64,000 nucleotides of DNA from positions 52,923,844 through 52,987,843 of the forward strand of contig JANCRA010000003.1 of assembly GCA_024362935.1 (NCBI GenBank), given 5' to 3'. Shown here piece after piece: positions 1 to 10,372 of the stretch (its first letter is position 1; the number at the start of each line of letters is the position of its first letter). Source of the stretch: Setophaga petechia (taxonomy: Eukaryota > Chordata > Aves > Passeriformes > Parulidae). The position numbers and the translations under genes were made by a program. Under the pieces are notes generated by a model. It was given only the letters and a program-made list of their open reading frames with translations. It did not search any database and had not been told where the DNA came from.

Positions 1-834
1 CATGTAGCTGGGGCTGCTCCAAGGAACACAGAAGTGCCTTGGATGGGCTCGTGCCTGAGTTCCCCGCAGAGCTGCACTCATGAGAGCTGCCTGAGGGCTC
101 CTTGGTGTTTTCAGCAAATCCAGCCTTCAGTGGGTCCAGGATGAGGGGATTTGGTGCCAGAGTAATTTAGTTCCCACCCCCAACCACCTCCCACCACCGT
201 GGGTTTCCTCTGAGAGGTTCATGCTCAGGTTGTTCATGGTGGTGGCCTCTGCAAGGATGTGAGCTGACACCAGCACCAATGAGGGATTTCAGTCAGATTT
301 AAACACACAATTTCCAGAAAATTTCCAAGTTATTCTGGTGTCATTGTTACCTCACAGGCAGCTCCTCTTAGCTCAGCCCTCCTTTGTGCCACCCAGCCCA
401 CACAAAATAAAACTCTAGATGCAGTTTCCAGCAGTGCCACCCAAATTTGGCGAATCCAAGCTAAAATTAACTGATCCTTCAAAGGCTGCAGGTTATCCAG
501 CCCAGGACAACAAGTGTTGATGGATGGATTGATGGGAGGAAAACAAGTGTTACCATGGATTTCCCTCAGTTGTGCTGGGGGCATCAACCTCCCTGGCTAG
601 GGGAGCAGCTGCAGCTTCTTTTATTGCCAGTCCTGGAGCAAGCAGGTTTCAGCCAGCTTAGAAAGTCTGAGCCATCAGTTTGTGCTGCTGATGGGCAGCT
701 CCTGCTCCTGCAGGGAGTGCAGGATGTTTCTCAGGATGCTTTGCAAGCAGTCCCCTCCAAGTGCTCAGCAGAACAGAGCACAGTCTCACACGCTATCCAT
801 TGAAAAACCAGGCATCCCCCACTCTGGGAATGAT
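1..834. other. Intergenic DNA, no gene seen
   Basis: The sequence is unique-looking and of moderate GC. The longest open frames are under 90 codons on both strands, with ordinary amino-acid composition and no recognisable domain or splice-flanked exon. I see no promoter, RNA gene or simple repeat. It lies far upstream of PAX6, on the side where RCN1 is expected from vertebrate synteny, but nothing EF-hand-like is visible. Confidence 0.6.
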
Positions 835-1230
835 TGACATCTCACTCTGTTGATTCAGAAGGATGAACAATTGCTTTATTAAACTATATTATATGACATT
901 ATAATGCACTATATTGAATAATACTAAAAGGATACTATACAAAGATACGTACTAAAGAAAAACTTGTGATTTTCTAGCTAGGACACAATTTTGAGATAGC
1001 TAGGACACAGTTTTGACTCAATAGGTTAATTAATATAAACAACTATCCCTGGAGTCCAATGAAGAACTCACTTTCGGTCAACAATCTTCTTAATATATTC
1101 CACATGTACAAAATAACAGGAGCAGTAAGTAAAGATAAGAATTGTTTTCTCTTTCTTCTCTTTGTGCTTCTCCAAGAAAAACTTGAGAGGGAGAATTCTC
1201 TCTCTGTGTCCAGAGAATGTGAATGCCACA
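835..1230 (-). mobile_element. Solo LTR of an avian endogenous retrovirus (family 1)
   Basis: Read on the minus strand the element starts TGTGGCATTCACATTC and ends GAGATGTCA, giving the TG...CA termini of retroviral LTRs. An AATAAA polyadenylation signal lies on the minus strand (TTTATT at 875-880) about 40 bp before the 3' end, as expected for the R/U5 part. The length of about 396 bp fits a solo LTR. The interior is AT-rich with degenerate ATTATA strings. No target-site duplication is obvious, so the boundaries are approximate. No gag, pol or env remnant flanks it. The family name is uncertain. Confidence 0.6.
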
Positions 1231-1308
1231 CGCCACCCTTTCTCAGCTGTGCCACTGCTGCTGTGAGCCTGAGAGACTGTTCTCACTGCAATCCATAAAA
1301 ATCCATGT
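1209..1308 (-). repeat. About 100-bp dispersed repeat, copy 1 (partner 2067-2163)
   Basis: This block, which runs from the 5' end of the LTR at 835-1230 up to the next LTR, recurs almost base for base at 2067-2163. Both copies share GAGAATGTGAATGCCACA, a GCTGTGCCACTGCTGCTGTG stretch and the ending AATCCAYAAAAATCCATGTG. It is probably part of the same retroviral unit, either an LTR edge or adjoining internal sequence. Orientation is given by the neighbouring LTR. Confidence 0.6.
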
Positions 1309-1710
1309 GGTGTTTTCTGATGGGAGGAAATTATGAATCTGACTCCATGTTCTTAGAAGGCTAATTTACTATTTCATTATCTATATTATATAAAAGAAGG
1401 CTGTACTAAAACTATACTAAAGAATAGAGAAAGGATACAGATAGAGGCTAGAAGATAATAAAAAAAAAAAAATTGTGACTCTCATCAGAGTCCCAACACA
1501 GCTGATGGTGATTGGTCATTAAGTTAAAACAATTCACATGAAACCAATCAAACAATCAGCAGTTGGTAAAAAATCTCCAAACCACATTCCAAAGCAGCAA
1601 AACACGGGAGAATCAAATCAGAGAATTACTGTTTTCATTTTTTTATCTGAGGCTTCTCAGCTTCGCAGGAGAAGAAATCCTGGCAAAGGGATTTTTCAGA
1701 AAATGTGACA
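1306..1710 (-). mobile_element. Solo LTR of a passerine-type ERV (family 2, copy A)
   Basis: On the minus strand it opens TGTCACATTTTCTGAAAAAT, continues through CAGGATTTCTTCTCCTG and an ATTGGTTTCATGTGAATTG segment, and ends near AAACACCACA. The same ordered landmarks occur on the plus strand at about 6515-7010 and 17089-17470, so this is a real interspersed family with copies in both orientations. It contains the A-rich run at 1458-1471. No coding remnant or target-site duplication was found. I recognise this LTR type as abundant in songbird genomes, which is the main reason for suggesting a passerine source. Confidence 0.7.
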
Positions 1711-2066
1711 GTGGCACTGCCCCTCTTGAGGCATTAAACATCTGGGAAGGCTGGGATTGTGCTTCAGTCTCTGCCCCTTGTTCTCCAGAGCTCAGCTGTC
1801 ACTTCCAACATGCACTGGCTCATGTTTCATGTTACAGACCCTGAACATGAGTGCACTTGCCCCACGGGTGACTGGCACCTCTTCAAGGCCTCCCCAGCCC
1901 AAAAAGATCCAAATTTTTATCCCCCTCAGGAGAACAACTGGACCCAAGGAGCACCCAAACCACAGCCAGCCTTCCATCTAAACTCCTATTTATTTCTAAA
2001 AGCTGTTTACCCTTGAAAAGACCACTCTTGTAGCAAACATCCAACTCCTGGGTTAGTTTGGGGTTC

Positions 2067-2163
2067 AGAGAATGTGAATGCCACATGCCGCCTTTTCCCA
2101 GCTGTGCCACTGCTGCTGTGAGCTGAGAGACTGTTCCCACTGCAATCCACAAAAATCCATGTG
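2067..2163 (-). repeat. About 100-bp dispersed repeat, copy 2
   Basis: Near-identical to 1209-1308, including the ending ATCCACAAAAATCCATGTG. Outside the shared block the two loci diverge at once, which fits two fragments of the same retroviral element rather than a local tandem duplication. Confidence 0.6.
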
Positions 2164-5100
2164 CTCTCCCACCCCACAGCCCATTTCCAGTTTATCCTGT
2201 GCTGCAGGAGCGGTGGCTGGGCTGTGCTGTGTTCCAGGAAAGGTGTGAGCAAGGCTGGAGCTTTGTGAGCTGCCCTTTGTCTTTGCCAGGGCCATGGTGA
2301 AGCACACCTGGTGAGTCAATTCAGCGATTTTTTTGTCCTTGCTTTTCCACCAGCTTTTCCCCCAGAAGTGGAGCCTGTTATGAAGCTACAAGGTTGGAAC
2401 TTGGGATCACTTACAATAGCCGTGCTCATTCACTATTATTCTGTTGAAGCAATGGAAAAAGACAAGGTTTAATTTGTGAAATGGGCCATCTGTTCCCACA
2501 CAAACTGCATAATAGAATGCACAACTATTTCAATTAATACAGTAAACCACCTTTAAGCAATACAGATGATTTTGTAGAAATTTTTGACTGCAGAAGATAC
2601 CATCATCCTTTGCTCTAATTGTTCTTGATTTTACCTTCCTATCTTTTTATTTAAAAAATAGGAATGACAACTTGTCTCACTGGGAGAGAAGTTTGCTCAT
2701 AGATGGATCAGGAATAATTAGACCAAACGGTACTGCAAACTCCAGCAGACAAGATATCTCCATTACAGAGAGTAATGTTGTCATTTCTTTGACCATCCTC
2801 CCATCAATCCATCCATCAACAAATTAAAGCTGGCTAAAAAGCCACTTATCTGGAGTGCTTTTTATCCTGATTGCTGTCAATCTAGGTAAATAAACATTTT
2901 CCCTAGGCAGAGTTTACATGTTTAACCATGTTTCAGAAGACAGCCCCCTTGCTACTCACACATCCAGCAAACCACACATGTTTATTGCTGTGTTTCCTGA
3001 CCCACCTCACTCACATATTGCAACTCCATTGGATGAGCCCTGCTCCCTCTGCCTCCCTTTGCTTCATCTCTGAAGATGGAATGGCTGGGATAAAGTTGCA
3101 ATAAAAGTTGCCAACTGAGAAATGCCTAGAAATTAATTTTATTCCCTTTTGTGTTCTTGGAAAAAGCCTGATATCCTGCGCAGGACTCACAGCAATAATG
3201 AAACCAGGCTATGAAACCAGGCTATGAAAGAAAAATTAAAAAGCAGAGCTTTGTCAGGCAGGTTGCTTTGAGGAATGTGACAATACCACTGCATCTGTCT
3301 TCCACCATTTAAACCATGACACCACAGATTACTTCAGGGCTTCATGATGCACATAAACATGATATAAGCAGCATTTTATTTGCTGCCTAATAAATATGTA
3401 TGTGCCAGCAAATGCACTGTTGAAGATATTACTTTCTTCCTATTATTTATTTTGCACTTAATTGATAGACAGCGTGGCTCACACTCTGCCTGCTGCCTAT
3501 CAGGCAGAGGCAAAGGAACTGTGAGCACAAGTTATTGATATTAATGTGGCAGCATGCTTATTGGATAATGCAGTGATACTGGTGCCCTAAAAGGCATCAA
3601 TATCAGTGGAAAGCAGTGGTTTAGCAAAGACAAGGATGACTCTTCTGACAAATTAGAGCCACAAACAATCACCATGGCACCGCCACTGATCCCTCCCAAA
3701 GACTCCAAACACATCTCCCCTCTTTTACCCACAGTGCAGCTGGCATTGAGCACCTCACTGGTCACTTCCCTCTCTGCTGCAGCTACAGCAGAAGCAGAGG
3801 AAGGTTTGGTGTCCCCACAGGGTGTGTTCCAAGAACAGAGACATCTCCAGACACTGCAAACTCTGCAGCACCACGCCAGAGCCTGGTGCAGCGCTGCTCC
3901 TGGACTGCTCCCAGGTGTGCTCCTCACTGTGGAGTGGCCTCTCCCTGCTGGAGATGCTTTTCCCTGCCAGTTTGTCAGGGCAGGAGAGGGCACAGCTGTG
4001 CTCTGGAAAGCATCAGGGCTGATGTTTGGGGAGGAGAGCTCGGTGAGAACACCTTCCCCACAGACTGCAGACATGGTGAGAGTCATGAAGCTTTCCTCAC
4101 ACCCATCCGTGTCCCCACTGCCTGCTCTGAGAAGCTCCAGGCAGGAGTTTGCTGGAACAAGGTGAAAAAATATGCCATTTTTTCACCCTTTTCATAGATA
4201 TTAAGCAATTGTTGCCTTGCTTTTCTCTGCCAAAACAACTCAGTTCTTCTGTCTAAACAAATAAGGGCAACCAGATGATGGATTTCTATTCCTCACAGAA
4301 TATTATAATTAGATTATATGATGATAATTATATTCCTAATAATTTAATCAAACCCTACCACAGATTTCCTTCCTCAAACACACCCATAAAGCTGGAGTGG
4401 ATCAGTTCCTGCTGGGTTCAGCTGCTGAACCTCAAGGTTCCCCCTCACCCCAGGATCATCCATGCCTGCCCTGCCCCACCTGGGACAGGTCCTTGCACAA
4501 CTGTAAAATGGCATTTTCACCACAAATACGTCCATAGGCACGGGAGGGTGGTCAGACATGCAGAAGCAAAGCAGTTGTTTACAGATTTGGGAGTGGGTGG
4601 GCATGCATAGAGCTGAAGGAGTTTGGTTTCCCCCTCTCAACGCTCCCAGGGGACAGTGACAAATGTCCCCAGCCATCCTGGGGATGCTCCCTGGCATCTG
4701 CTGCCCTCATCCTGGAGCAGAGTCAGTGCTTCACTTTGCCCAGGGGAGAGCAATTCCCATCCTGATTGGGATTTCACTCATGGTGAGTGAAAATTCATTC
4801 ATGGTGAGATGTCACGGTGCTCATGCTGCCTCATTACATCTCTGCCACACCTTCAGCACTGATATTCTGGTCAAGCTCCTCCAATTCCAGCGTTGATGGC
4901 TCCTTGATTGCCCCCAAAGGTGTCCCCAAAGATGGCTGATCCAATCAGGTAGGAGTGGCTTCCATCTTTTAGCACTTGGTTTCCTTAACTCTGCACAAAC
5001 ACCACTTCTTTGCATTTATTTATACTCAAGTTTAAGTGCCTGTGCAAATTATAGCACAGACAGCCAGAACAGAAATGAGGCATTTAAATGGTAAATAAAC

Positions 5101-6510
5101 ACTGCCTGTGCATGGTGGTGCTTTTATAAATAATTTCCCCTTTTAAGCTTTATTCTCTTCCATAGAGGAACATCACTTTTCAGAACATCTGAACCCGCAA
5201 ACATCACACATCAATCTCTTTATGTGCTTATTTAAAGAGCATATCAAACTATTTCTGCAAGCAAAAGGACTAAATTATCCATGAATTCCAGATAACCATC
5301 CTTAACCCAGAAAATGTCAACAGTTTTCTGTAATAATAGTCCCAAACACAGCAGCTGTCATGGTGGGGATGCTCCCCTTAAGGAGAGGGAAAGCCATCCA
5401 TTCCTGGGGCAGCCTCACCCCTGAACAGGTTCTGATTTATTAGGACAATATATTTTGTTTGTAAATTTGGTCTAATATATTCTGTTTATAATTTGGTTCT
5501 GTTCATAAATTCTGTTTGTAAACGTATATAATTTTGGTCCTGCATAGCTTTTGCTGTAGCCCACTAAAATGCAAATAGGAAACCTGACATCTTGCTTTAT
5601 TCTTTAACTCCTGGCCATCTTTGAGAAGTCTCTGGATTGAAAGACACCCTCCTGATGGTTTTTATTGAAATGTTTGCAATGCAAACCTATTATATCTCCT
5701 AAATTCTACTTGTCAAGCTTGTAATAATTGCTGCCCAAAGTTTCCTATTAAGCAGACATCCAGATTTGTACCTGAAACGTTTCAGTGAGGGAGCAGGTGG
5801 TTCATGTCCACAGTCCTGAGCTGGGTGCTGCTCCAAACAGCAAATTTCTGTGGTTAAATTCTGAATGATGGGAAGCACTGACTCTAGACAGACGTGTTTC
5901 TGAGCCCCAGGTTTTGGTAATGGTAACAACACCTCAGCACCTACAGCGCTGTATTTGCTCTGAGCTATCTGCAGCTAGCAGGAGAGGGGGTGTGTTCATG
6001 GTACATCTGCAAGTGGCAATCAAAAATCACCCCAAATTTTCTAACTGCTGTCCAGAGGCTGCCAGCTGCTCACCAGCCATGCAGCACAGTCATTCCCAGC
6101 CTCTGCTTTCAAGGAGGGAGTGCAATGTGGACACAGAGGGTGGGATTTGCTGCTTCCTCAGCTCCCCAAATGCTCAGCCTGATGAAGACCAGCCCAGCTT
6201 TGATTTCCTGCCCACCTCATACTCCACATTCAGTAAAAATATGTGAGGTAACTGCCCATGGGAAGACGATGCAGGTGTTGTGACAGTGTGAAACAAGTAG
6301 TCAGGATTGAACTTGCCCAAATTTCTCCCCAAGCTGATAAGAGCCTGGGGAGCTGCTTTGCTTTCCCTGTGCTGGGGGCAGTGATGGTGAGTGTGCCTGG
6401 GCTGTGGCACAGCAGTTCCTGCCTCCAGGGTACACCCAGCCACCCATGGCATGTCCCACACTGCTGCCCACTCTTCTGGGCAGCCCAGGCACACATGGGA
6501 ATGGCTGCAT
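2164..6510. other. Intergenic DNA, no gene seen
   Basis: No exon-like frame was found. The longest frames (181 and 163 codons on opposite strands around 3541-4165) overlap each other antiparallel and have unbiased composition, typical of chance ORFs. Small local tandem duplications occur: GAAACCAGGCTAT twice at 3199-3226, a GGTGAG/TTCAT duplication at 4770-4807, and a degenerate TTTGT-rich repeat at 5440-5535. The AT-rich part at 4290-4350 is unique. Nothing indicates an RNA gene. Confidence 0.55.
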
Positions 6511-6514
6511 GTCA

Positions 6515-7010
6515 CCATCACATTTTCTGAAAAATCCCTTTGCCCAGGATTTCTTCTCCTGAGAAGCTGAGAAATCTCAGGGAAAAAATGAAAACAATAA
6601 TTATGTGATTTGCTTCTCCTGCGTTTTGCTACTTTGGAATGTGGTTTGGACATTTTTTACCAACTGGTGATTGTTTGATTGGTTTCATGTGAATTGTTTT
6701 GACTTAATGACCAATCACAGCCAGCTGTGTCAAGGCTCTGGAGAGTCACTGGTTTTTCATTAATATCTTGTTATGCCCTCTGTATCTTCTCTCTATGCTT
6801 TAGTATAGTTTTAGTATAGCGTAATATAATATAATATAATATAATATAATATAATATAATATAATATAATATAATATAATATAATATAATATAATATAAT
6901 ATAATATAATATAATATAATATAATATAATATAATATAATATAATTTTAAGAGCATGGAGTCAGATTCACCATTTCCTCCCTTTGTCAGGGGACCCCAAA
7001 AATTCCACAT
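6515..7010 (+). mobile_element. Solo LTR, family 2 copy B, expanded by a pentanucleotide
   Basis: Starts near CATCACATTTTCTGAAAAAT, runs through CAGGATTTCTTCTCCTGAG and ATTGGTTTCATGTGAATTG, and ends near CAGGGGACCCCAAAAATTCC, collinear with the copies at 1306-1710 (inverted) and 17089-17470. At the position where other copies carry a short TAATATAAT stretch, this copy holds a roughly 123-bp ATAAT array. That array makes it the longest copy in the window. No internal retroviral sequence flanks it. Confidence 0.7.
6822..6944 (+). repeat. (ATAAT)n pentanucleotide microsatellite
   Basis: About 24 uninterrupted copies of TAATA/ATAAT inside the LTR at 6515-7010. The minus-strand reading encodes a meaningless ILYYI repeat. 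It arose by expansion of the AT-rich tract natural to this LTR family. Confidence 0.95.
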
Positions 7011-7754
7011 CTGCAGGTACAAACACCCCTGGCCCTGCTGAGGGCTGTGCCCAAGCAGAGCCCAGCTGTGGTTACAGGGTGCCAGGTAGAAGTTTATAAA
7101 TTGTAGGGCTGTTGCTCAGTCCTACAGTGCCTGTCCTGTGGCTGCAGAGCAGGAGTCACTGGCTAAAATTTGTCACCCTGCCAAGCAGTTTTAACAAACA
7201 TGATGGAAATGCCAATCACAAGTTCATCTCAGTGTGTTTGGGTTTTGTTGTTTTTTTATTTTTTTGTCTCATAATCAGAATATGGTGGTGGTGGAATTTA
7301 TTGTTGGTGCAGTTTGGGCGTTGTGTTATAAGATACAGAACTAAGAAAAAAGGCTGAGACAGAACACATGAGTGTTGTACAGGCCCCTCCTAATGTGGTG
7401 TCTCAGAGTGGATAATAATATAAACATCCATCCATTAGAAAAAAACTACCCTTTACTGCCCCCATTAAATACATTGGCAGCCCTATTAAAATACAAGTGA
7501 GATTTGTGTTTAATGATCTTGAAAGGAAAGTAATTGCTTGAGTATTACCATTCAAATGTTCTTACAACAGCATATAATATTTACAGTCTGAGTGCCACTT
7601 CTGAGTGCTGTGTGGCACTGGAGATGGCCCAGCCTGCTCAGAGAGAGGGGGTGCAGAGCTGATCCACCCTCTGAGCACCAGAGAGCCTGTGAGAAGCAGC
7701 CAAGCTATGGGCTGCATCATTTCTCTATTTTAGTGACCTTCTCAGAATCTCTGC
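7011..7754. other. Intergenic DNA, no gene seen
   Basis: Unique sequence between two LTR insertions. No frame above about 80 codons, and no conserved-looking block. Confidence 0.5.
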
Positions 7755-8182
7755 TGCTCAGAGTGACTCTGAGATGTGTCAGAAAGTCTCTTTTCCCAGC
7801 CTGATGGTCAAAGAAGGAGTCAGAGCTCTTCAGTTCTCATTCTCAAGGTTGTTTATTGTTTCTTATCTATAAAATTCTTTCTTTGACCTGCCAAAGTCCA
7901 TTTAGCCGGACAGACAAAGGCACTCTGCCTGCCCCCGGGCAGTGTTGTCTTTTTATACTAAAAACTACATGTAAAATACCTACCATTACTTTCCAATACC
8001 TGTCACCTATGTTAGACAGTGAATGTCTACCTTAAACCAATCTAAAAGTGCCACCACCACAGCAGAAGATGGAGGCCAAGAAGAAGAAGAAGGAGAAAGG
8101 CTGGACACGCCCAGATCCCTCCATCTTGCCCCCTGAACCCCCACTCTAAAAACCCCAAAAATCTATTTCTCACCCCGTGACA
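7755..8182 (-). mobile_element. LTR of an avian ERV (family 3, copy 1)
   Basis: On the minus strand it starts TGTCACGGGGTGAGAAATAG and ends near TCACTCTGAGCA, so it has TG...CA termini. A TATA box (TATAAAAA on the minus strand, 7950-7957) and a polyadenylation signal AATAAA (minus strand of 7852-7857) lie about 100 bp apart in the correct order. This defines U3, R and U5 on the minus strand. A GAAGAAGAAGAAGG purine run lies in U3. A second copy at 16160-16591 is collinear along its whole length. Confidence 0.75.
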
Positions 8183-8405
8183 AACTGATTATTATTCTAC
8201 TTAAACTTTCCTGGCTTATAATTCTTCATCTAAAGGTAGGTAGTTGTTTTTTCCAAGGGCTAAATCAAAGGCACAGGGGCCTTTGGGCTCTGTGCCCAGG
8301 TCTCTGAGCCCCCTGGGCAGGGGCTGCAGCCCTCCAGGGCAGCCAGAGGGTTTTCCTGGCTTCCAACATAAACTCTTGAAAGGAGAACAAATCTCACAAA
8401 GCCAC
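8183..8405 (-). mobile_element. Internal remnant of the family 3 ERV, next to its 3' LTR
   Basis: The roughly 200 bp beyond the LTR edge (AATTCTTCAT, AGGTAGTTGTT, then a GAGCCCCCTGGGCAGGGGCT block) recurs in the same order and spacing beside the second copy at 16592-16765. On the minus strand this is the end of the internal region that precedes a 3' LTR. No coding frame of gag, pol or env can be recognised. Confidence 0.6.
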
Positions 8406-8603
8406 TCCAGCCTCTGAAGGCAGGGCTTGAACACCATAAATGCTTGGTCAGGTGAGCAGTTCTGCTGTTACTCAGAGGAGCTGAGCTCCTTTAGCATGTC
8501 CCAGCAGCAGCATAAAATCATGCTGAGATCTGTCATAGTCTGCTCTATGTTTTTCACCCCTGATAGTGTCTTAGTCAACATCATAGATATAGATATATCT
8601 ATG

Positions 8604-8609
<6 letters not shown>

Positions 8610-8634
<25 letters not shown>
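8610..8634. repeat. (TA)n dinucleotide repeat
   Basis: Twelve or more uninterrupted TA units, at the start of the AT-rich satellite-like stretch that follows. Confidence 0.95.
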
Positions 8635-8638
<4 letters not shown>

Positions 8639-8734
8639 TTCAACTCTTACACAAGTTTTTGTGGGAATTTCCTCACACAGAAGCTCCTTGCAATGAAGGA
8701 AGAGGGAAATATGAATGTATTCTTTTTATTTTTA

Positions 8735-9075
8735 CTTATATTATATTATATTATATTATATTATATTATATTATATTATCGTATCGTATCCTATCGTATA
8801 TTATTATGTTATATCATATCATATCATATCATATCATATCATCAAATCATATCAATCTTATTATGTTATATATTGATATATGTAATATATCAATTATATG
8901 TTATATGTTATCTATTGATATATGTAATATATTATATTATATATAATATATATGATAATATCTATTATTATAGATAATATTATGTTATCTATAATTGTAT
9001 TTTTAATTATATTATACTATTTATATTCTATTTTATTATTATATTTACTTTATTACTTTATTGGTTTTTAATTAT
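8735..9075. repeat. AT-rich compound repeat (TATTA, ATATC and TATAT units)
   Basis: Blocks of TTATA (8735-8779), CGTATC/CTATC (8779-8800) and ATATC (8811-8846) are followed by degenerate TATAA-type sequence to about 9075. The region is almost free of C and G. It resembles the AT interior of the LTR families but has no recognisable LTR ends. It contains no gene. Confidence 0.8.
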
Positions 9076-9950
9076 TTTTATTTTTACAAGTCTATCAAGA
9101 GTAAACCAGGAGAGTATTTCATAAAGAACACAACAAGAGTGTCACAAAGAACATCAGAACTTTCCCAGTGGGAAACAATGATGTCCAAGCCCTTTTTTCA
9201 CCTCTCTTGCCTATCAGGACCTTGGTCCCTCAGGCTTCAGGAGGGATGGTGAATACTGGACAGGGTGTCTGTGTCTCCTGGAGGGAAAAATGGCTCGGCC
9301 ATGGCTGCCCCTTGCTCTGTGCTTGTACCAGGCCAGCTGAGGAGGCCACAGCCATCACTGAGAGCCCAGCTAGAAGCAGGGATAATTTAAAAACCCTAAT
9401 GAGCTCCAACCAGCTCCAGCATTGCCTTTTGTTGGCCAGGCTGGCTGTGAGAGTGACAAAGTGACAGCCCTGCCACAGTGCATCAGCTTTTACAGCCCCA
9501 GGGGCCACGGTCAGCTGCCACCCCAGGCAGGGGGAACAGCAGGATGTGATGGGAAGGGAGGAGGATGAGAGGCACTCAAGCACCCACACCTACCCATCAA
9601 ACTGGTGCCATGGGCCAGAAATTCCTGTTAGAATTCGGGGAGGGTGTCCATAATCACTTTGCTGTTTCTGTAAAGGATATTTCTGTAAAGGAACAGGTCA
9701 CACAGCTTATCCCCAGCACCTGGCTCAGGAGGGGCTGCTCCCTGCAGAGTGTGGGCTTGGGCAGAGCCCTTCCTCCACCTCAGGTACTCACAAAGTGAGG
9801 GCTGGAACAGTCCAGACATAGTGATTCCCTTTTACACTGAGGCTTTTTTAGATCCCTCACCACAGAAAAGGCCTGCAAGGAGGTACAAAGGAAGTTCATG
9901 TTCCTGCTGGGTCCCTGGGTGATGCCAGGGTCTTAGGAGAGGTGGGGATG
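9076..9950. other. Intergenic DNA, no gene seen
   Basis: Moderate GC and unique sequence. Overlapping antiparallel frames of about 100 codons exist around 9168-9589 but show no domain, signal peptide or splice context. I treat them as chance. Confidence 0.5.
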
Positions 9951-9954
9951 TGTT

Positions 9955-10372
9955 GCCACATTTCTCTTCACACAGAAAAGCAAGGCACAGTTCTTCCCAA
10001 GAATATTTCTGAGATTCACATTCTCTGAACCTCAGAGAAAGGAAAAACAATTCTTATCTCCTTTGCTGTGGCTGTGTTTGTGCAAAAGTAGAATGCAACA
10101 TGGAGATTGCTAACCCAAAGTGAGGATGCTTTGTTTCCTTGCCCTATCAGGGCCTATCATGTGTGTGTGTGTCAGGACTGTGGGTGACAGCCACGAGATT
10201 CTGTGCAGTGTGTGCAGAGTTGAGTGCTTGGCAGATTCTGTTTTGATGTAATGTAATATAATATAGAATAATATAGTGTAATAACTTAATTAATTAGCCT
10301 TCTGATAAGGTGGAGCCAGATGCATCATTCTCTCCCCTTGTCAGGGGCAAAAATAATTCCACAGGGATGAAA
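9955..10372 (+). mobile_element. Diverged LTR-like element (related to families 1 and 2)
   Basis: It shares CATTCACATTCTCTGAA-type sequence with the 5' end of family 1. It also shares the AT tract (TAATATAATATAG at 10253-10266) and the terminal CTCCCCTTGTCAGGGGCA...AATTCCACA with family 2 copy B. It appears to be a mosaic or an intermediate subfamily in plus orientation. Boundaries are uncertain by tens of bases. Confidence 0.5.

Noticed and set aside
3541..4165. Antiparallel frames of 181 and 163 codons
   Set aside because: Overlapping opposite frames with no domain, splice flank or conserved pattern. Chance is the simplest reading.
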